A DNA stretch of 64,000 nucleotides from Lepidurus packardi (lineage: Eukaryota > Arthropoda > Branchiopoda > Notostraca > Triopsidae). Location: positions 3,105,001-3,169,000 of the forward strand of contig JAKZAN010000006.1 of assembly GCA_023053545.1 (NCBI GenBank), written 5' to 3'. Both the position numbers and the translations under genes were made by a program. The notes under the pieces were generated by a model. The model saw only the letters and a list, made by a program, of their open reading frames with translations, ran no database searches and had not been told where the DNA came from. Below, in pieces: positions 43,882-56,095 of this stretch. Numbering within the stretch: the stretch's first letter is position 1; each line of letters begins with the position of its first letter.

Positions 43882-44713
43882 GAAATTATGCAGAGCAAAG
43901 AACAAAGGGAGAAAAAATATTCCTGGTACAGTAAATTAACGTACGTTTTGATCTTAAAAAAAAAAACCCAAAGAATTAAATTAAGCTGTCTACATTCATC
44001 CGTCTTCATTCATGTGCATATGTAGCGATCAAAGTGAAGCGTGTGTGCGAACCAAGGTTCCTTGAAGGTCATTGTTCTTTCTCACCTAACGGTTTAATTT
44101 TGTACACTACGGTTCTTATGATTGTGAGAGAAAAACGGAAATTCGGGTCCTGCGTTGTTTTACTTGTATTGCGAGAAAATGGGATAAGTTATTACTGCCA
44201 ATAAAATAACTATTGTATTTCAAACTATCATTGAGCGAGATTAAATGTGTGGTGCTGCAGATTTAACGTCTTGGGTCCAACTCAGGTCCAACACCCTTCC
44301 AACAGTACTCCAACTCCCCTTCCGTTTCATTTCGTGGTCCTTTTATACTAGTCATCGTTATGTCAACGTTGTATTCTAGGTGTGTAAGGTCAGAGAGAGT
44401 ATAAAGCTTTATAAACCGTTATACTGTGTGTATATCACGATGATTGTTCGTTGATGTAATAATGCAAAGTTAATGATAGGTACTATTTATTCGGAAACAT
44501 TGGCAAGAGAGGTGGGCGTCCTAACTTAACCTAACTCAACTGAGATGTGGAAACGTTTCGCTATCGTTTACAGAGCAGTTAAGGCACAACTGTATAGCCC
44601 TCTGTCGGGAGCTAGCTAGAAGCTTGGAGCAAAACATGTTCTCGAAACGCGTCAATTAGTAGTAGCTTGATTTTTTGCATTAATGCAGTTGGTAAATTAA
44701 AGATTGTTTTAAC
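43882..44713. other. Intergenic stretch upstream of FAM32A
   Basis: Contains the polyadenylation signal of the preceding gene (44200) and the FAM32A promoter region. No other coding or repeat feature seen. Confidence 0.6.
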
Positions 44714-45211
44714 ATGGAATACGAAGCTGCAGTGAAAAGCTCACTAAAACTCAAAGGAGTTTCTGATCACACTATAAAAAAGTAAGTATCAAGCTTATGT
44801 TATATCATATTCGTTGTCATTAGCATAGCAGAATTTGAATGTTAATAAATAAACTACTTTTTTCTTGCCCCAGGAAAAACAAGAAATCGAAGAATAAAGA
44901 TAACAGCAAGGTTTCCAGTACTAATAAAGGTTCTGATTCGGAGCAGCAAAAAGAAAAAACCCCTACTGCGCCTAAGGTTAAATTTGAGAAAACCAAAGCC
45001 CAAATAAAATTCGAGCAAATGAGGGACCAGGCTGTAAGTTCTTAAACCAAGTAAATGGGTGACAACTTATTACTTATTTTTGCTATAGCAAAAGACGAAG
45101 ATTATGGAAAGAGCGGCCAAAACCCATAAACAACGTGTAGAGGAATTCAATAGGCATTTGGATAGTCTGACCGAACATTTCGACATCCCCAAAGTCAGCT
45201 GGACGAAATAA
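44714..45211 (+). CDS. FAM32A: FAM32A homologue
   Basis: Exons 44714-44781, 44874-45033, 45089-45211 (TAA); phases 2 and 0; 116 residues, close to the human protein (112). The start MEYEAAVKSSLKLKGVSDH and the end THKQRVEEFNRHLDSLTEHF followed by DIPKVSWTK are diagnostic. The middle is lysine-rich and low complexity. In vertebrates FAM32A is a nuclear protein associated with the spliceosome, where its C-terminus reaches the catalytic core to aid exon ligation. It converges on the deubiquitinase gene with only about 105 bp between stop codons. Confidence 0.96.
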
Positions 45212-45316
45212 GCTAAACAGAAAGATTTATCATTCTTCATACCTTTATTGGCATCCTTACGAAAACTTAATATACATAAGTAATGAACATAATCGCGTTC
45301 ACCATAGTTCTTGGAT

Positions 45317-48300
45317 TCATCCTGCCTTGTATGCACTTTCCAACTTGGAATACATGTTCCTTAACAATTCGTATCCCGAGTTGAAAACTGTTATTATTGT
45401 TTTGACATTCGTTGTCCATTCAAAATTATTCTCGGGAGCGTCGTCATCGAATCTGGTATCGACGAATGTTTCCAAATGCTTGAAAACAGACTCAATGTTC
45501 TCTAAAACAGGCACTTTTTCTTTGACTATAAAAGTATAATTGATCAATTTACATTAAAATTAAAATGTCAATTTTCCTACTTGATAGCGCGGTAAGAACG
45601 TTATACCACTGGGTAGAAATTTGCATGGCAAGTGAAGAGCTTTCTTCACGAACATTCGATCCAGCGGTTACGAAAGAAAACGACAGGGCTGGCAATAAAC
45701 TATTTTTCAAAATTTCCAGTACTTCATCCAGTAATCCATAGTCGATAGCAGGGCCTTTGATAGCTTCTTTATAAAAGGCACACGTCTCTTGGTTAACAAC
45801 CTAGGCAAAGATTTATACGCTATAGTGCAGTTTTAATATATACCGGCCCGCATACTTGTATCATGTGTAATCTATGTTTTTCCAACAACTCTGTAGGGAA
45901 ACCGGCTTTAGGCCAACTGGATCGCTTTTTTATTATGCTGCAGTTTTTAGCCATACCAGCAAGAAAATACTTTAAGCCTTCTGCCGACCTAAAAACAGAA
46001 CATAAAAGTTACCATTATTTCGAACGGCTTTATGGAAAACTTACAATCCCTCTTCAAAAAGTCTGAAGCCTTCAAGCAACTGAATTGCAGCAAGGCAGTA
46101 TAGGGAATAAGTATTATGCAAGCCGTCAAACACCTTGCTTTCTGACGTAATGTCTGGTTTGTTTTCTCGACATCGCTGGAAATGGCCCAACATTTGCAAA
46201 AACGTGGGTCGCAACGCCATTCCTACAGCGTTTGTTAGGACGCCAATGTGCGCAAATTGCTCCAAAAGTAGCCAGTGGACATACGGCTCAACGTCTACAC
46301 CATTTCCCAAGAGATAAACAGCCATGTTTCTCAAGCAGTGATCAAAGAACTGATCTTTGCTCTTTTCATGCAATTGAAGCAGTTGCCGAGCTAAAACCTA
46401 GAAAACTCGCTTTACAAAATACAAACCTAAAGTACATTATATACTCACTTTTACAGCCACAGTTTCCAAGTTTGTGCCAGCCCTCTGAACATCTTCATAC
46501 ACACTATTTAATGTTATTACAGTATCATTCAATGCGCGGGAAGCATGTTCGAATGATAACTTTGTATCATCTTTCAGGATTGTTTTCAGCTCTTCCAAGC
46601 TTTTTAGCTAAAATAATTAATGAAATGACATATTGTGGCAAAATATATCTAGTCTGTACTTTGTCTTGTTGATTCCAGACTTTTACTTCTTGCGCAAACG
46701 ACAAGTTGTCGGATAAAACCATTGATCTCAGATCTATGGGCAATTCCGGAACTTTGGAAGGCCAATCTGCCGAAACGAAAATAGGAATTACCATTTATTG
46801 TATAGTACAGAGGACACTAATACCAAGACTAAAGGGATTATCAGGCTCCGCAACGTACACCAGGCAATATGCGCTCGAATTCCGGTTGCTCTGACCCCCA
46901 AACGCATCCTCTCGCATAGCTTTTTCGTCAGTTCTTTCAACTTTGGTATCATTCAGTTTAAACCACCCTTCATTTTTTTGGTAGTCTCTCAAGTAGGACC
47001 AATAATGACCAGATGTCGCGGACCCTTCATGAACCAGCACTGCGTGAAGTCGGTACTCAATCTGGTTAGAAAATGGTTCATTAATAGAATAAATCAATAA
47101 CTGTTTTACCTGGTTAAAATCCGGTGTATCAAATTTTTGTTCGATCGCCTTTTCCAAATTAAACATACGATCCCTTGCTTTTTCGTAGGTCAGTTGTTCG
47201 AGCTTAGACCATTCTTCCAGAGATTCCTAACAACATAAATTCGAATCTATATTCTCACTACATCTTTTTATACCGCTATAAGTCGGACTGAGTCATCCTC
47301 AGCTTCACTAGACAAAGATCTATTAAAAAAAAATTAGACAGCAATAAACACAAGATTTCAGTACGCACAACTCGTTTCCAAACGAAGTCTCCATGTCGTC
47401 TACATCACCCATCTCGGTGGAATTCGAGAACTGGGAACATCCTCGTAATTTGTTACGGGCATACTGAGCTGCACAATTCAAAATATATGGTAACGGAGCT
47501 TTTAAGCGGCCTCGACCAAACTCTTTCCAACTGAAAATCAATAGACAAGCAAATCGTCTGTTAGCGAAGAAAAATGATTGTGTAACTTCACCTCTTAAGA
47601 CTAATCTGAAGGGAGGTTAGTTGCTGTCTTAGCTCGGCTATTTCAGCAAGTTTGGCTTGCGTCTTTTCCGCACACTCATGCATATAGCGTGCCATGTAGA
47701 GACGAGAAGGGAAGACGAGTTTGTCATTAATTTTCTCTGGTTTACCAATTCGAGTATTAAAGCGAAAACGGCACAGATCGAAAGTAAGAACTGGTGGAAG
47801 TCGAGTAAAAAATTGCTGTATGTAAGCTTTTCGGACGGTTGGGTGTTGAACTTCGACTTCGTGGACCATGGATGCTGACAACGCTGAATGAAGATCTTTA
47901 TGGCCTGTGAAATGGACTGGAAATTGACTGAAAGCTTCACTGGAATCACTTCGGCCATCTAAGACGACAGGAAGATGAGGAACAGCATAAATGACAGACA
48001 TCGACATTCTACTTACCATAATTGATAGCTTTGTTAACTAGCTTTCCGTAGAACAAGTCCGTTATAGGATTTGTCGAAACCAGGCTAACAATAAGCTGTT
48101 GCTGTTTTGCTTGAAGTTTAAATGCTTCTTCAAGCCATTGCAAGAACTGGTGAGAAAGAAAACGTTACATTAAAAACGAATAGCCTGTAGGTGGAGTCTC
48201 ACCAAATGTGTTAACTCTGAAACGTCTTGCTGGGCTGACTTTTGACCAATAGCAGTTTCCAGTATAGCAACCACTGGTCTAGGATCGACATATGCTTTTT

Positions 48301-48893
48301 TACTTTTCCACATGAAAGCAAATAATTTTCTTAACTCAACAAGAAACTGGAGAATTTGAAATTCCTTAAAAAAAGATTATTGGTTTAGTTCCGGAAGTAG
48401 TGAACAATTACTTTTGAATTGGCTTGACTGAGAAGCTCTGGGTTGGGCTGGAATTGTAATATTAGGTCTCTAAGCGGTCGAATGTGGAACAAGGACTGGA
48501 CCATACTACTGAACCAGCAAGAATTGCCAACATTAGCAAGACCGACGGGGTAATTCCATTGTCTTCTTCTTGCATGGGGATTGGCTTCTTCTATGTCTTC
48601 AGGTACGGTTATAACTTCAGTTGGATTGTCAGTCCTTATGCAAATTTTTTTGGATTGCGGTCCAAAATCTGTCATACTTGACTCTACAGCTCTTAATTCA
48701 AAGAATAAAACAAACGTATTATTTATCAAGTTCCAAATGCAGTTAGCTATACACACCTTGCTAACTCCATATCTTCTTTGCTTATAATATTGTTCTTCTC
48801 CTGGTCATCTTGCAAACTAAGTGCAATTGCTCTCTTCATTTCTTCATCTTCAGACCCATCGGGTAATTCTGCTTCTCCAGGATTGGTCTCCAT
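45317..48893 (-). CDS. Ubiquitin-specific protease, USP25/28 type
   Basis: Cysteine protease removing ubiquitin from proteins. Fifteen exons: 48757-48893, 48412-48691, 48203-48364, 48017-48146, 47592-47958, 47372-47530, 47274-47319, 47110-47226, 46824-47061, 46660-46766, 46449-46607, 46045-46397, 45856-45988, 45581-45800, 45317-45525; 938 residues; all phases agree. Residues 15-30 (EDEEMKRAIALSLQDD) form a ubiquitin-interacting motif. The Cys box is GLANVGNSCWFSSMVQSL (Cys104). The His box is RLHAVLVHEGSATSGHYWSY (His485), followed by SAYCLVYV. LPPVLTFDLCRFRFN and a coiled insertion (AKLAEIAELRQQLTSLQ) lie inside the catalytic domain, as in USP25/28. The C-terminal half is helical. It is one gene where vertebrates have two paralogues. 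It is head-to-head with NUDT14, with about 298 bp between start codons. Confidence 0.95.
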
Positions 48894-49191
48894 TCTACCG
48901 TTTTAGGTTACTCCGCCAAAAAGCAACAACAATAGCTTTTCAAATCAAACGGAATCGGGAACTCACTTGAAAACAAACCTAGCACAGAAAATAAGCACCG
49001 TTTGCAAGGCGTGGCTTCCCATCCGCGCGCCTTACTGGCACCGCCTTGGGGATTTAAGATTGGCAAGGAACGGCGCAAACGGGGCGTATCCATTCGGTGT
49101 TCACGGAAAGTTCAACCACATTTCACGCGAATAGTTAAGGGCAATGATATTTTATATTACTTTGTAATTATCTGCAGTAAAGTTTAACATA
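48894..49191. promoter_or_regulatory. Candidate bidirectional promoter, USP / NUDT14
   Basis: The start codons of the - strand USP gene (48893) and the + strand NUDT14 gene (49192) are 298 bp apart and divergent, so both promoters and 5' UTRs must fit here unless there are undetected upstream exons. No TATA box stands out. Confidence 0.55.
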
Positions 49192-50076
49192 ATGGATAGC
49201 ATAAAAGATATCCGTGTGGTGGAACTCAAACAATCGCCTTTCGTAATGCCATTCAGAATGCTGTACACGCAGGTATGCATAAGCGCACCGTACTTTTTAC
49301 TGAACTGTTAAACGAAAGATAATTTTAGGATGGTAAAGAGAAAGCTTGGGACTTGGTCAAAGTGCACGAAAGCGTTAGTATATTAATCTTCAATGTCACT
49401 CGTCAAGTTTTGGTATTCGTACGACAATTTCGTCCTGGTACATTTCTATCACAATTCTCGTCTTTAATAATTGTAATTAGAGAACTTGACTTTAATTAGC
49501 GGTATACTATCACTCCGTTCCGCATGAAGCCCGTCCTGCGATTCCGGGAACAATTGACAGTGAGCTTTATTCACCTTCTAAAGGACTAGCCTTGGAATTA
49601 TGTGCTGGCATAGTAGATAAAGCAAAAAGTTTGGAGGAAATCGCTAAAGAAGAGGTTCTAGAAGAATGTGGCTACGAAGTTCCTGTTCCGTTGCTACAGA
49701 AGATAGTCCGATTTCGGTAAAAGTGATAACCCCCTTAAGTTAAATTTATATCTTAGATTAGTTCAGGAGTGGGTATCTCAGGAGATCCTCAGTCTTTATT
49801 TTATGCTGAAGTCACAGATGCAATGCGTGTGGGGCCTGGTAAACTAGATATGGATTAGAATACGGAAATATTAACAAGCATTTTGAAGGTGGTGGAAATC
49901 CATCCGAAGGTGAACTCATTGAGGTCGTCGAAATGACAATTGAAGAAGCCAGGGCTTACATTTCAGCAGACGATATACCTAGTCCGGGTGGATTCCTTTT
50001 TGCTGTGAACTGGTTCTTGCAGCACAAAGCACCAACCATCATAAAGCAAAAAGCATCAAGCCAAAATTTACTGTAA
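49192..50076 (+). CDS. NUDT14: UDP-sugar pyrophosphatase, Nudix family (NUDT14)
   Basis: Hydrolyses UDP-glucose and related nucleotide sugars in vertebrates. Exons 49192-49272, 49329-49437, 49500-49716, 49762-49838, 49889-50076 (TAA); 223 residues, against 222 in human. Landmarks are VVELKQSPFVMPFRM at the start, VYYHSVPHEARPAIPG, the Nudix box region LELCAGIVDKAKSLEEIAKE followed by EVLEECGY (residues 95-122), VGISGDPQSLFYAEVTDAMR, GELIEVVEM and FAVNWFLQH. The conserved Arg of the Nudix box is Glu here (human has Lys). The last intron is only 50 nt; its acceptor was chosen because it restores GPGGG as in the human protein. It converges on Beclin 1 with 79 bp between stop codons. Confidence 0.95.
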
Positions 50077-50155
50077 TGTGATTGCCTTAAAGTTTTAAAC
50101 GACTTACACTACCAACCCACTCCAATATACAACCGATATGATATAGTAAATGCAA

Positions 50156-51886
50156 TTATAAATCTTTTAATTGTCCAGGGCTGTCATCACTTTTTGTAGC
50201 TTGCGAAGAAACCCATGCTAATCCCCACTTCAAATTTGTTAGCATAAATTTCATGGCTTTCGTCCAATGTTCTTCCGAATTAAACTGAATCCTACTCAGC
50301 GTTTCAATCAATACAGAAAAAATGCAATCGATATCTGATTACTTGACTGCGTACCACTGCCGCGTCGTCCTGTCCTCCAATTTACCCTTTTCCATCCTGT
50401 AGGGCAGTTGAAAGTTGTAACGTTCAACTTCAACCTGAAACTGTTGCAAGCAGTCCAAAAAGGCAACCATACCAGCGTCAAATTTGGAGTCCCACAAAAA
50501 CCGAAAACCACTGGACCCATACAAAGTGTACGTTTTCTGTTCAATAGTGTCCTAAATTATAACACAAGCGATTATTTGCCGCTAAAGGATTGAAGGAAAA
50601 ACTCACTTCAATAGTAGACTGACTTCCGAACGGAATGATTCGATATCGCTGAAGTACAATACCCATTCGATTTGTGAGTGCTTGAAGCAGCAAAGCTGTT
50701 TGTCCCCACGCTGCATTGATTTCTGCCCAATCAACAGGTATGAAAGGCAGCCTACCAAGCCTTAACCCGTTTATGGTTCCAAAATGTCCAGCGTGCCAAA
50801 TATGAAAAGTGGCATTGAATGCGTTAGTTTGTTTCAGGCGTTCCAATTGACTTTGGGAGTGTGAAAGCTGAAGTTCCAGACTATGGAACAAAGAATATAA
50901 GAAATTACGGAAATCTTTAACTAGTATCTGCGATAAACCTTTGACAATCGTCCTCGGCTTGCATGAGTTGTCTTCGATATAAACAGTACTGTTTGATAAA
51001 ACGTTCTTCTTCCTTTAGTAAACGTTCTTTTTCTGATTCTTCTGATTGGATAGCGGTTTCTAACGTGTCTCTTTTCGTCTTCAGGGAATCCAGTTCTTGC
51101 CTTAGCTCCTTTTCCTCTAACTCGAGCTATAGGAAACCAGACTAGTTCAAAAACCTCCGTCACAACGATTTAGACTTACATCTTTCAAATCTTTCTCCAG
51201 TTGCTCCACATCTGAATCCTTTACGTCGGCTGCTTTCCTAGAAAAAAAACAGCCCTTCTTCTCAAAGCAATTAAACTGATCTCGATAACGTACTCAACAG
51301 CTTCTTTGAGGTAACGTCGGTAATCTTCACACTCCTCTTCATTGAACTGCAAGTGCTGATCCATAAGCGCAATAAGATTTTCCACGCATTCTTCACATAG
51401 AGGATGATCAATATCTGATGTGTTAGATACCAAGTCAAATAATCCCGCTAGCATCTAAAGATTACAGAACCATGTAATGAGTATATAAACAAGAAAACAA
51501 TTGTAGAATGTTTTACTCTTAGATGATTGCTAAGACTTCCATTCGTGGGTGGCATAGGGTTGTCAATGAAGATAAAGCCGTTAGTGTGTCCGCTTAGGGG
51601 CTCATCTCCGCTACTTGGAGTGGGAGGTATGAATTTATTAAGAGTATTTTGATGAAGCTCGTAATTCAAGTCAGGTGGTTTAACAGCGGGAACTAAAATG
51701 ATGATTTAATGTTTTTTAACGTTACGCTCTCTGGAAATCTAGCAACAGTTTTTACTAACGTGAAAGTTCGGCCACAGTCAATTCATCCAGTTTAGCGAAT
51801 GATGAATCAAGGACCAAAGGAGCTTGACATCTTTGACACACAAAATTGCCAGAACTACGAGCTTCTTCTGCTCGAACTTGCTGCAT
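50156..51886 (-). CDS. Atg6: Beclin 1 (autophagy protein Atg6)
   Basis: Scaffold of the class III PI3-kinase (Vps34) complexes in autophagy and endosomal sorting. Eight exons: 51760-51886, 51517-51692, 51294-51454, 51180-51237, 50939-51126, 50607-50880, 50343-50551, 50156-50291 (TAA); 442 residues (human 450). Residues 15-25 hold the N-terminal [10 protein letters not shown] zinc motif. Residues 96-108 (LSNHLRMLAGLFD) match the BH3 region, followed by [16 protein letters not shown] coiled coil spans about 150-250 ([20 protein letters not shown]). The evolutionarily conserved domain follows: [81 protein letters not shown]. All phases agree. The donor after 50939 (gtttat) is weak. Start ATG at 51886 fits the family's N-terminus. 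Confidence 0.97.
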
Positions 51887-52789
51887 AATAGTCAATGTAG
51901 CTAATCAAATATTTGATTAATAAAGAAACTAACACAAACACTACTTTAATGGCATTTCACGAAGAAGATACATTTCATTTGGACGAATCGCTTCACGTCA
52001 GGATGTGTTGTTGTTGATCTGTTTTTAGTCAAAACTGTGCCATCTAACGGGCACATAATCGACTATTTCTGGCCATTTAATATTTCTGATTTTTTTGGAA
52101 AAAGGTTATTATTATTCTGAAACAAACTTTCTATTGGTCTTAGTATTGGTAGAGAAAAGGAAAAAAAAACAAAATTACACCACTTCTATCAGTTTAGTAT
52201 CTTTAAGGTAGTCTACTAGACTGTTTTTATTTGCCAATTATGTTACAAGTCAACAGGCGTCGGTTTCCTAAAGATAGATGGTCCGGACATCGGCGCTTAA
52301 CAAAAACTTTAGAACGTGCTATATTCAGAAATCGGAGACGCCAAAGCCGCTTTTTATCATCTTTATTATTGCCGGTAGCTTATTGCCCACGACAATAAGC
52401 ATGAATTAGTGCTTCAGGGGCGTACTTTACAGGAAGAAGAAGCTCTATGGCCGAAAGCAACTAAATGCTTGAAAGTCTGGAAATGTCGATGTTCGTCACT
52501 CAACGTTTGTATACCTCTTAAAGTTATAGAGCGTAGAGGATTTTAACACACTTAGTGTTAATCAGGTTTAATTAGCGTTTATTACACCTGGAGTAATCAG
52601 GTTTAATTAGCGTTTATTACATATTTCAGAATTTAAATATTTCGGATCATGCTTTCGGTAATGATAGAAGCTTTTAGAAGTTACACATTTAAAATAAAAA
52701 ATTTTTGTTTACGAAAATGTAAAGAATATTAAAGTGCTAATTAATTAAAACTTAATACACTTGAGTTTGAGAGTTAGAGTAAAGTGCAA
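51887..52789. other. Intergenic region between Beclin 1 and ionotropic receptor
   Basis: No gene. It contains a 28-bp direct repeat and a short palindrome around 52379-52402 (GCTTATTG ... CAATAAGC). The Beclin promoter should lie at the left end. Confidence 0.6.
52559..52621. repeat. 28-bp direct repeat, two copies
   Basis: Copies at 52559-52586 and 52594-52621 start TAATCAGGTTTAATTAGCG and are identical over 28 bases, with 7 bases between. Confidence 0.9.
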
Positions 52790-55210
52790 TTAATCACTAA
52801 CAGCACAACTATAGTTATTGTAGTTGTGGGGTAGTTTTTTCGGTTTCTCGTCAAAAGCAAGGAAGTACAAAATTTCAGCTACGAAGGCAAAAACTGAGAG
52901 CAGCAGCGCACCTAGATATATGTAAATGCTGCCGATAATGTTCGAAAAAGTAATAACGGCATTCGTATTTAAATATTCCGCTGGTGCGGTGCAGCGAGGT
53001 TGGCCAACGAGTTTGTAGATAGTACCCATCTTGTTTCCTATGCCGTGTATAAGTGTATGTAAAGTCCTAGAATCTTAATGAATACCTTTGTTATAACCCA
53101 AGTTGGATTTTACTTGAGGCTCATAAGTTCTGTGAGAATGGAGTCTTTTTCATACCCCCAAGAAGCGAAAGCAAGACCTAGAGTATGCTTCGCTATTGTA
53201 GTCTCACATTTCTTAACCCTTTTATAGTTTCCGTCGATAAGGTGGGTTTGAAGGGCCTCGCTCTACAGAATGCATTGTTAACTATTAAGTCGTTTTCATG
53301 TATAAACCATTATTTTTGTTTACTCCAATGAAAGCATAGTCACCGCTTTTCACTTTGTCGTATCCATCTTGGTAAGTTTGCACTAGCCTTTCGGGGAAGG
53401 ATAGGAAGTCTTCTCGTATAATTTTCAGCGCACCCTCACATTCGGGCTAAAGAGAAATTATAAAAACTCTCGATGGCTGCTTCAAGAACCTCACGGGAAA
53501 TATATCCTGCCATCCTTCAAAGGTTGTAAGAGCTTTCAACGGCTTTTTGTATGCCAAATCTTCGATAGAACCAATTACATGTTTGGCTCTAGGTACCATT
53601 AAGTAGGAAATCAAGTTTGAAGTATAACTATATACGACCACGAAAGCTAGCAAACACCAAACGGTTTTAATGATGCGAGCCGGAAGGCTTTTTACATCAT
53701 TTTCGCCAGCTATATATTTAATGTCATTGAGTTCTGTATGTTTTCAAACTAAACTATGAAACTAACCTTGTCCGAATAAGAGATAAAACGTGTAGATAAA
53801 TTGCGTTTGCCATGCTTGAAAATACGTGGTTTTTTTAGTCAGTAGTGCTAGAAGACTTGTTATAACAAGAGTCGATACAGCTAGCGCAATCCAAACCTAA
53901 TTCAGGCAGTTATTAAATTCGTTACCGAAAGGGAAAGCTTATACCGTTGTGTCAAACGGTCGAAATATAGCTCCGAAGTTGTCTTGCTCGTGTGGTACTG
54001 GAATTAGAATGGCGTAACGAAAAGGCAATGTCACAGATGGCATACCTATTGTCCGAAATAATTCCGAAGTCACGGGAAACGGGTACAACACCATATCAAT
54101 TTCCTAGTTACATAGTACCCAAAACATGTTTGTCGAAGTTTAAGGAAAAATGTGACTGTCTGATTTGAAGTGTAACATTTACCTTGCGAATAAGCATACC
54201 AAACAAACCCCCAGGTTCTGTGCTATTAGCATGCCCAAAGCCGACATCTTGGACAAAATCAAACCTAAATAAATTGTAGCATTACCTTTATGATCACCGG
54301 AGTTGTGTTTTTCACTTGAAGCCCAGATGCTCGGCATACTCGACAAGAATTTCTTTAAACTGTCCTTCACAATCAAGCTTTCCCGATGGATCTTTGAAAC
54401 AGTTTGTTAAAGGAGGAAACTGGAAGAAGAGACTAAAAAATAACATCTTCCCTGGAAACTGTCGGAAAAGTTTACCTGGTCGGCTCCAATGAGAATCCGA
54501 CGATTACGTAAATAATGCCTTCTGGCCTTCATGGGCTCCATTAAGCTTGACAACTCGTCGATTGAAAACTTCGCAGTAGGGATACTTACAGATCGCTGGC
54601 CAGAATAGTATTTCGAAAAGTAAAGGGGCAGTATCAGTTTTGCAGCCCATTCTAATATCTTCTCGTGAAGGCAACTTAAGCAACCTTGCTGAATACGTTG
54701 CAATGGCACGGACGAAATATTCAACCCTTTGCATGACTCGATTTTGATAGAGAAGAAGTTTTCTGGGCGAAAGTGAAGCCGGTTAATTAGCGTCCGAAGA
54801 ATCTTTCTGGTATTAGTGCACGTGGCTACGATAACTGATCCGGCCCATTGATGCTTTATTAAATCTTCTGAACATAGAACAGGAACCGAAATTTTAATAG
54901 TAATATAGTTTCTCTATTTACCCTTTGTCCAAGTTGATACTGGAATAATCCAGCTATACCGGAGGTATAGATCACGTAGAACTTGTTGCGTTGCCAAGAC
55001 CGACTCGTGGTACGCACCGTGGATTGAAGTATAGGACCCGTCTTGGATTACGCCTTTCGGGAATAGAATAAGTTTTTATTATAGGCGAAAACTGGCGACC
55101 CCTTTACATATGTTACCTATCGTAGGATGTGAAGAAACAGATTCTTCCAGGCTACTAGGGAAAATGATTACTAAAAGTAACAATCGTATCACATAGGCAT
55201 TCAGAGACAT
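52790..55210 (-). CDS. Ionotropic receptor (variant ionotropic glutamate receptor)
   Basis: Ligand-gated cation channel of the arthropod chemosensory IR family. Eleven exons: 55117-55210, 54922-55053, 54476-54867, 54316-54419, 54183-54264, 53945-54103, 53767-53896, 53495-53709, 53324-53446, 53114-53262, 52790-53066 (TAA); 618 residues; all phases agree. A signal peptide (MSLNAYVIRLLLLVIIF) and a short N-terminal region come first. LBD half S1 includes EYAEHLGFKFDFVQDVGFG and GGLFGMLIRKEIDMVLYPF. Then come M1 (VWIALAVSTLVITSLLALL), the pore FYLLFGQ, M3 with the hallmark YSYTSNLISYLMVP, LBD half S2 and M4 (SIYIYLGALLLSVFAFVAEI). The glutamate-binding Arg region of S1 (VTLPFRYAILIP) is not the canonical one, as expected for a divergent IR, so the ligand is probably not glutamate. 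No large amino-terminal domain is visible, so it is not an IR25a/IR8a co-receptor. Confidence 0.92.
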
Positions 55211-55609
55211 CGTTACAATAAGTCATCTTTATGTCCCACAATCTGAGGCGGTGGCTCCTTTTATGTTGACTGTTTAAAAGGAGTTTGCGCTCCTGTAGTA
55301 TTAAATGTTAAGTTTCAACTGCCCATTCCTTGGCTCCGTTGTTCATGTTTTCTTCTCGAACTTTCTGCTTTTACAATTCCTATTAGTTACACAATCTGTT
55401 ACTCGGTAAAGTTGATGCTCGCTTGTCTCTTTAATATTGCCACACGATGCAGCACTCATTGTTTCCTCAATCCTTTTAAATCTTAATTTATCCTTTCAAG
55501 ATTTCTTCGTAGCAGTGCATGATCTCTATTAATCATTACAGGGGCCCTCGAAACCTTACCTACTGCATAACTAGGAGTCGAAAGTGGCATCCCCCCACTA
55601 GACCTGCAA

Positions 55610-56095
55610 ATAGAACAAAGACTAACCAAATATGCCTTATCCAGAATGACTCAAATTTTAGAAGACGATTGTTTTAAACACTCCTAGATATACCTCCTGT
55701 TCACAACGAATCAAAAGAATTTTAATATCGTTAAATACTCCAACAGCAATCCTAAACCAAGATAACCAAATCAAGAAAATATTTAATGAAAAATGGACAT
55801 CTAATTGGTCCAAAAATCCTTCCTATCTACTCGATCTAGGTGTTACACCCAATCAAAAGCCCATATGCAAATTTGACATTAGCCAACACATTACATCTAG
55901 TCTAATCCGTCTGCGATGTGTCCACTTTCCTACCCTGAACTACCTATACCGTATAAAAAAAAATCAAAACTGATCCATACTGCCTGTGTGCCGACCACAT
56001 TAAACAAGATTTACGCCATATCTTCTTCCAGTGCAGATGGCTAAACAAATTAGGAGCTCAATTATTAAGACTATTATTAAGATAATATCTTTCAA
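55610..56095 (+). pseudogene. Decayed non-LTR retrotransposon ORF2 fragment
   Basis: Frames read on the + strand give ITSSLIRLRCVHFPTLNYLY and then, after a frame break near the A-run at 55957, DPYCLCADHIKQDLRHIFFQ followed by CRWLN. This matches the C-terminal region after the reverse transcriptase in non-LTR elements (RLRSGH...C.C...E...H.L..C). Stops and frameshifts show it is dead. Exact clade not determined; boundaries approximate. Confidence 0.6.

Noticed and set aside
49839..49858. A 20-nt intron or frameshift in NUDT14
   Set aside because: The first in-frame acceptor would leave a 20-nt intron. A better acceptor at 49887-49888 gives 50 nt and restores the conserved GPGGG, so no defect is needed.
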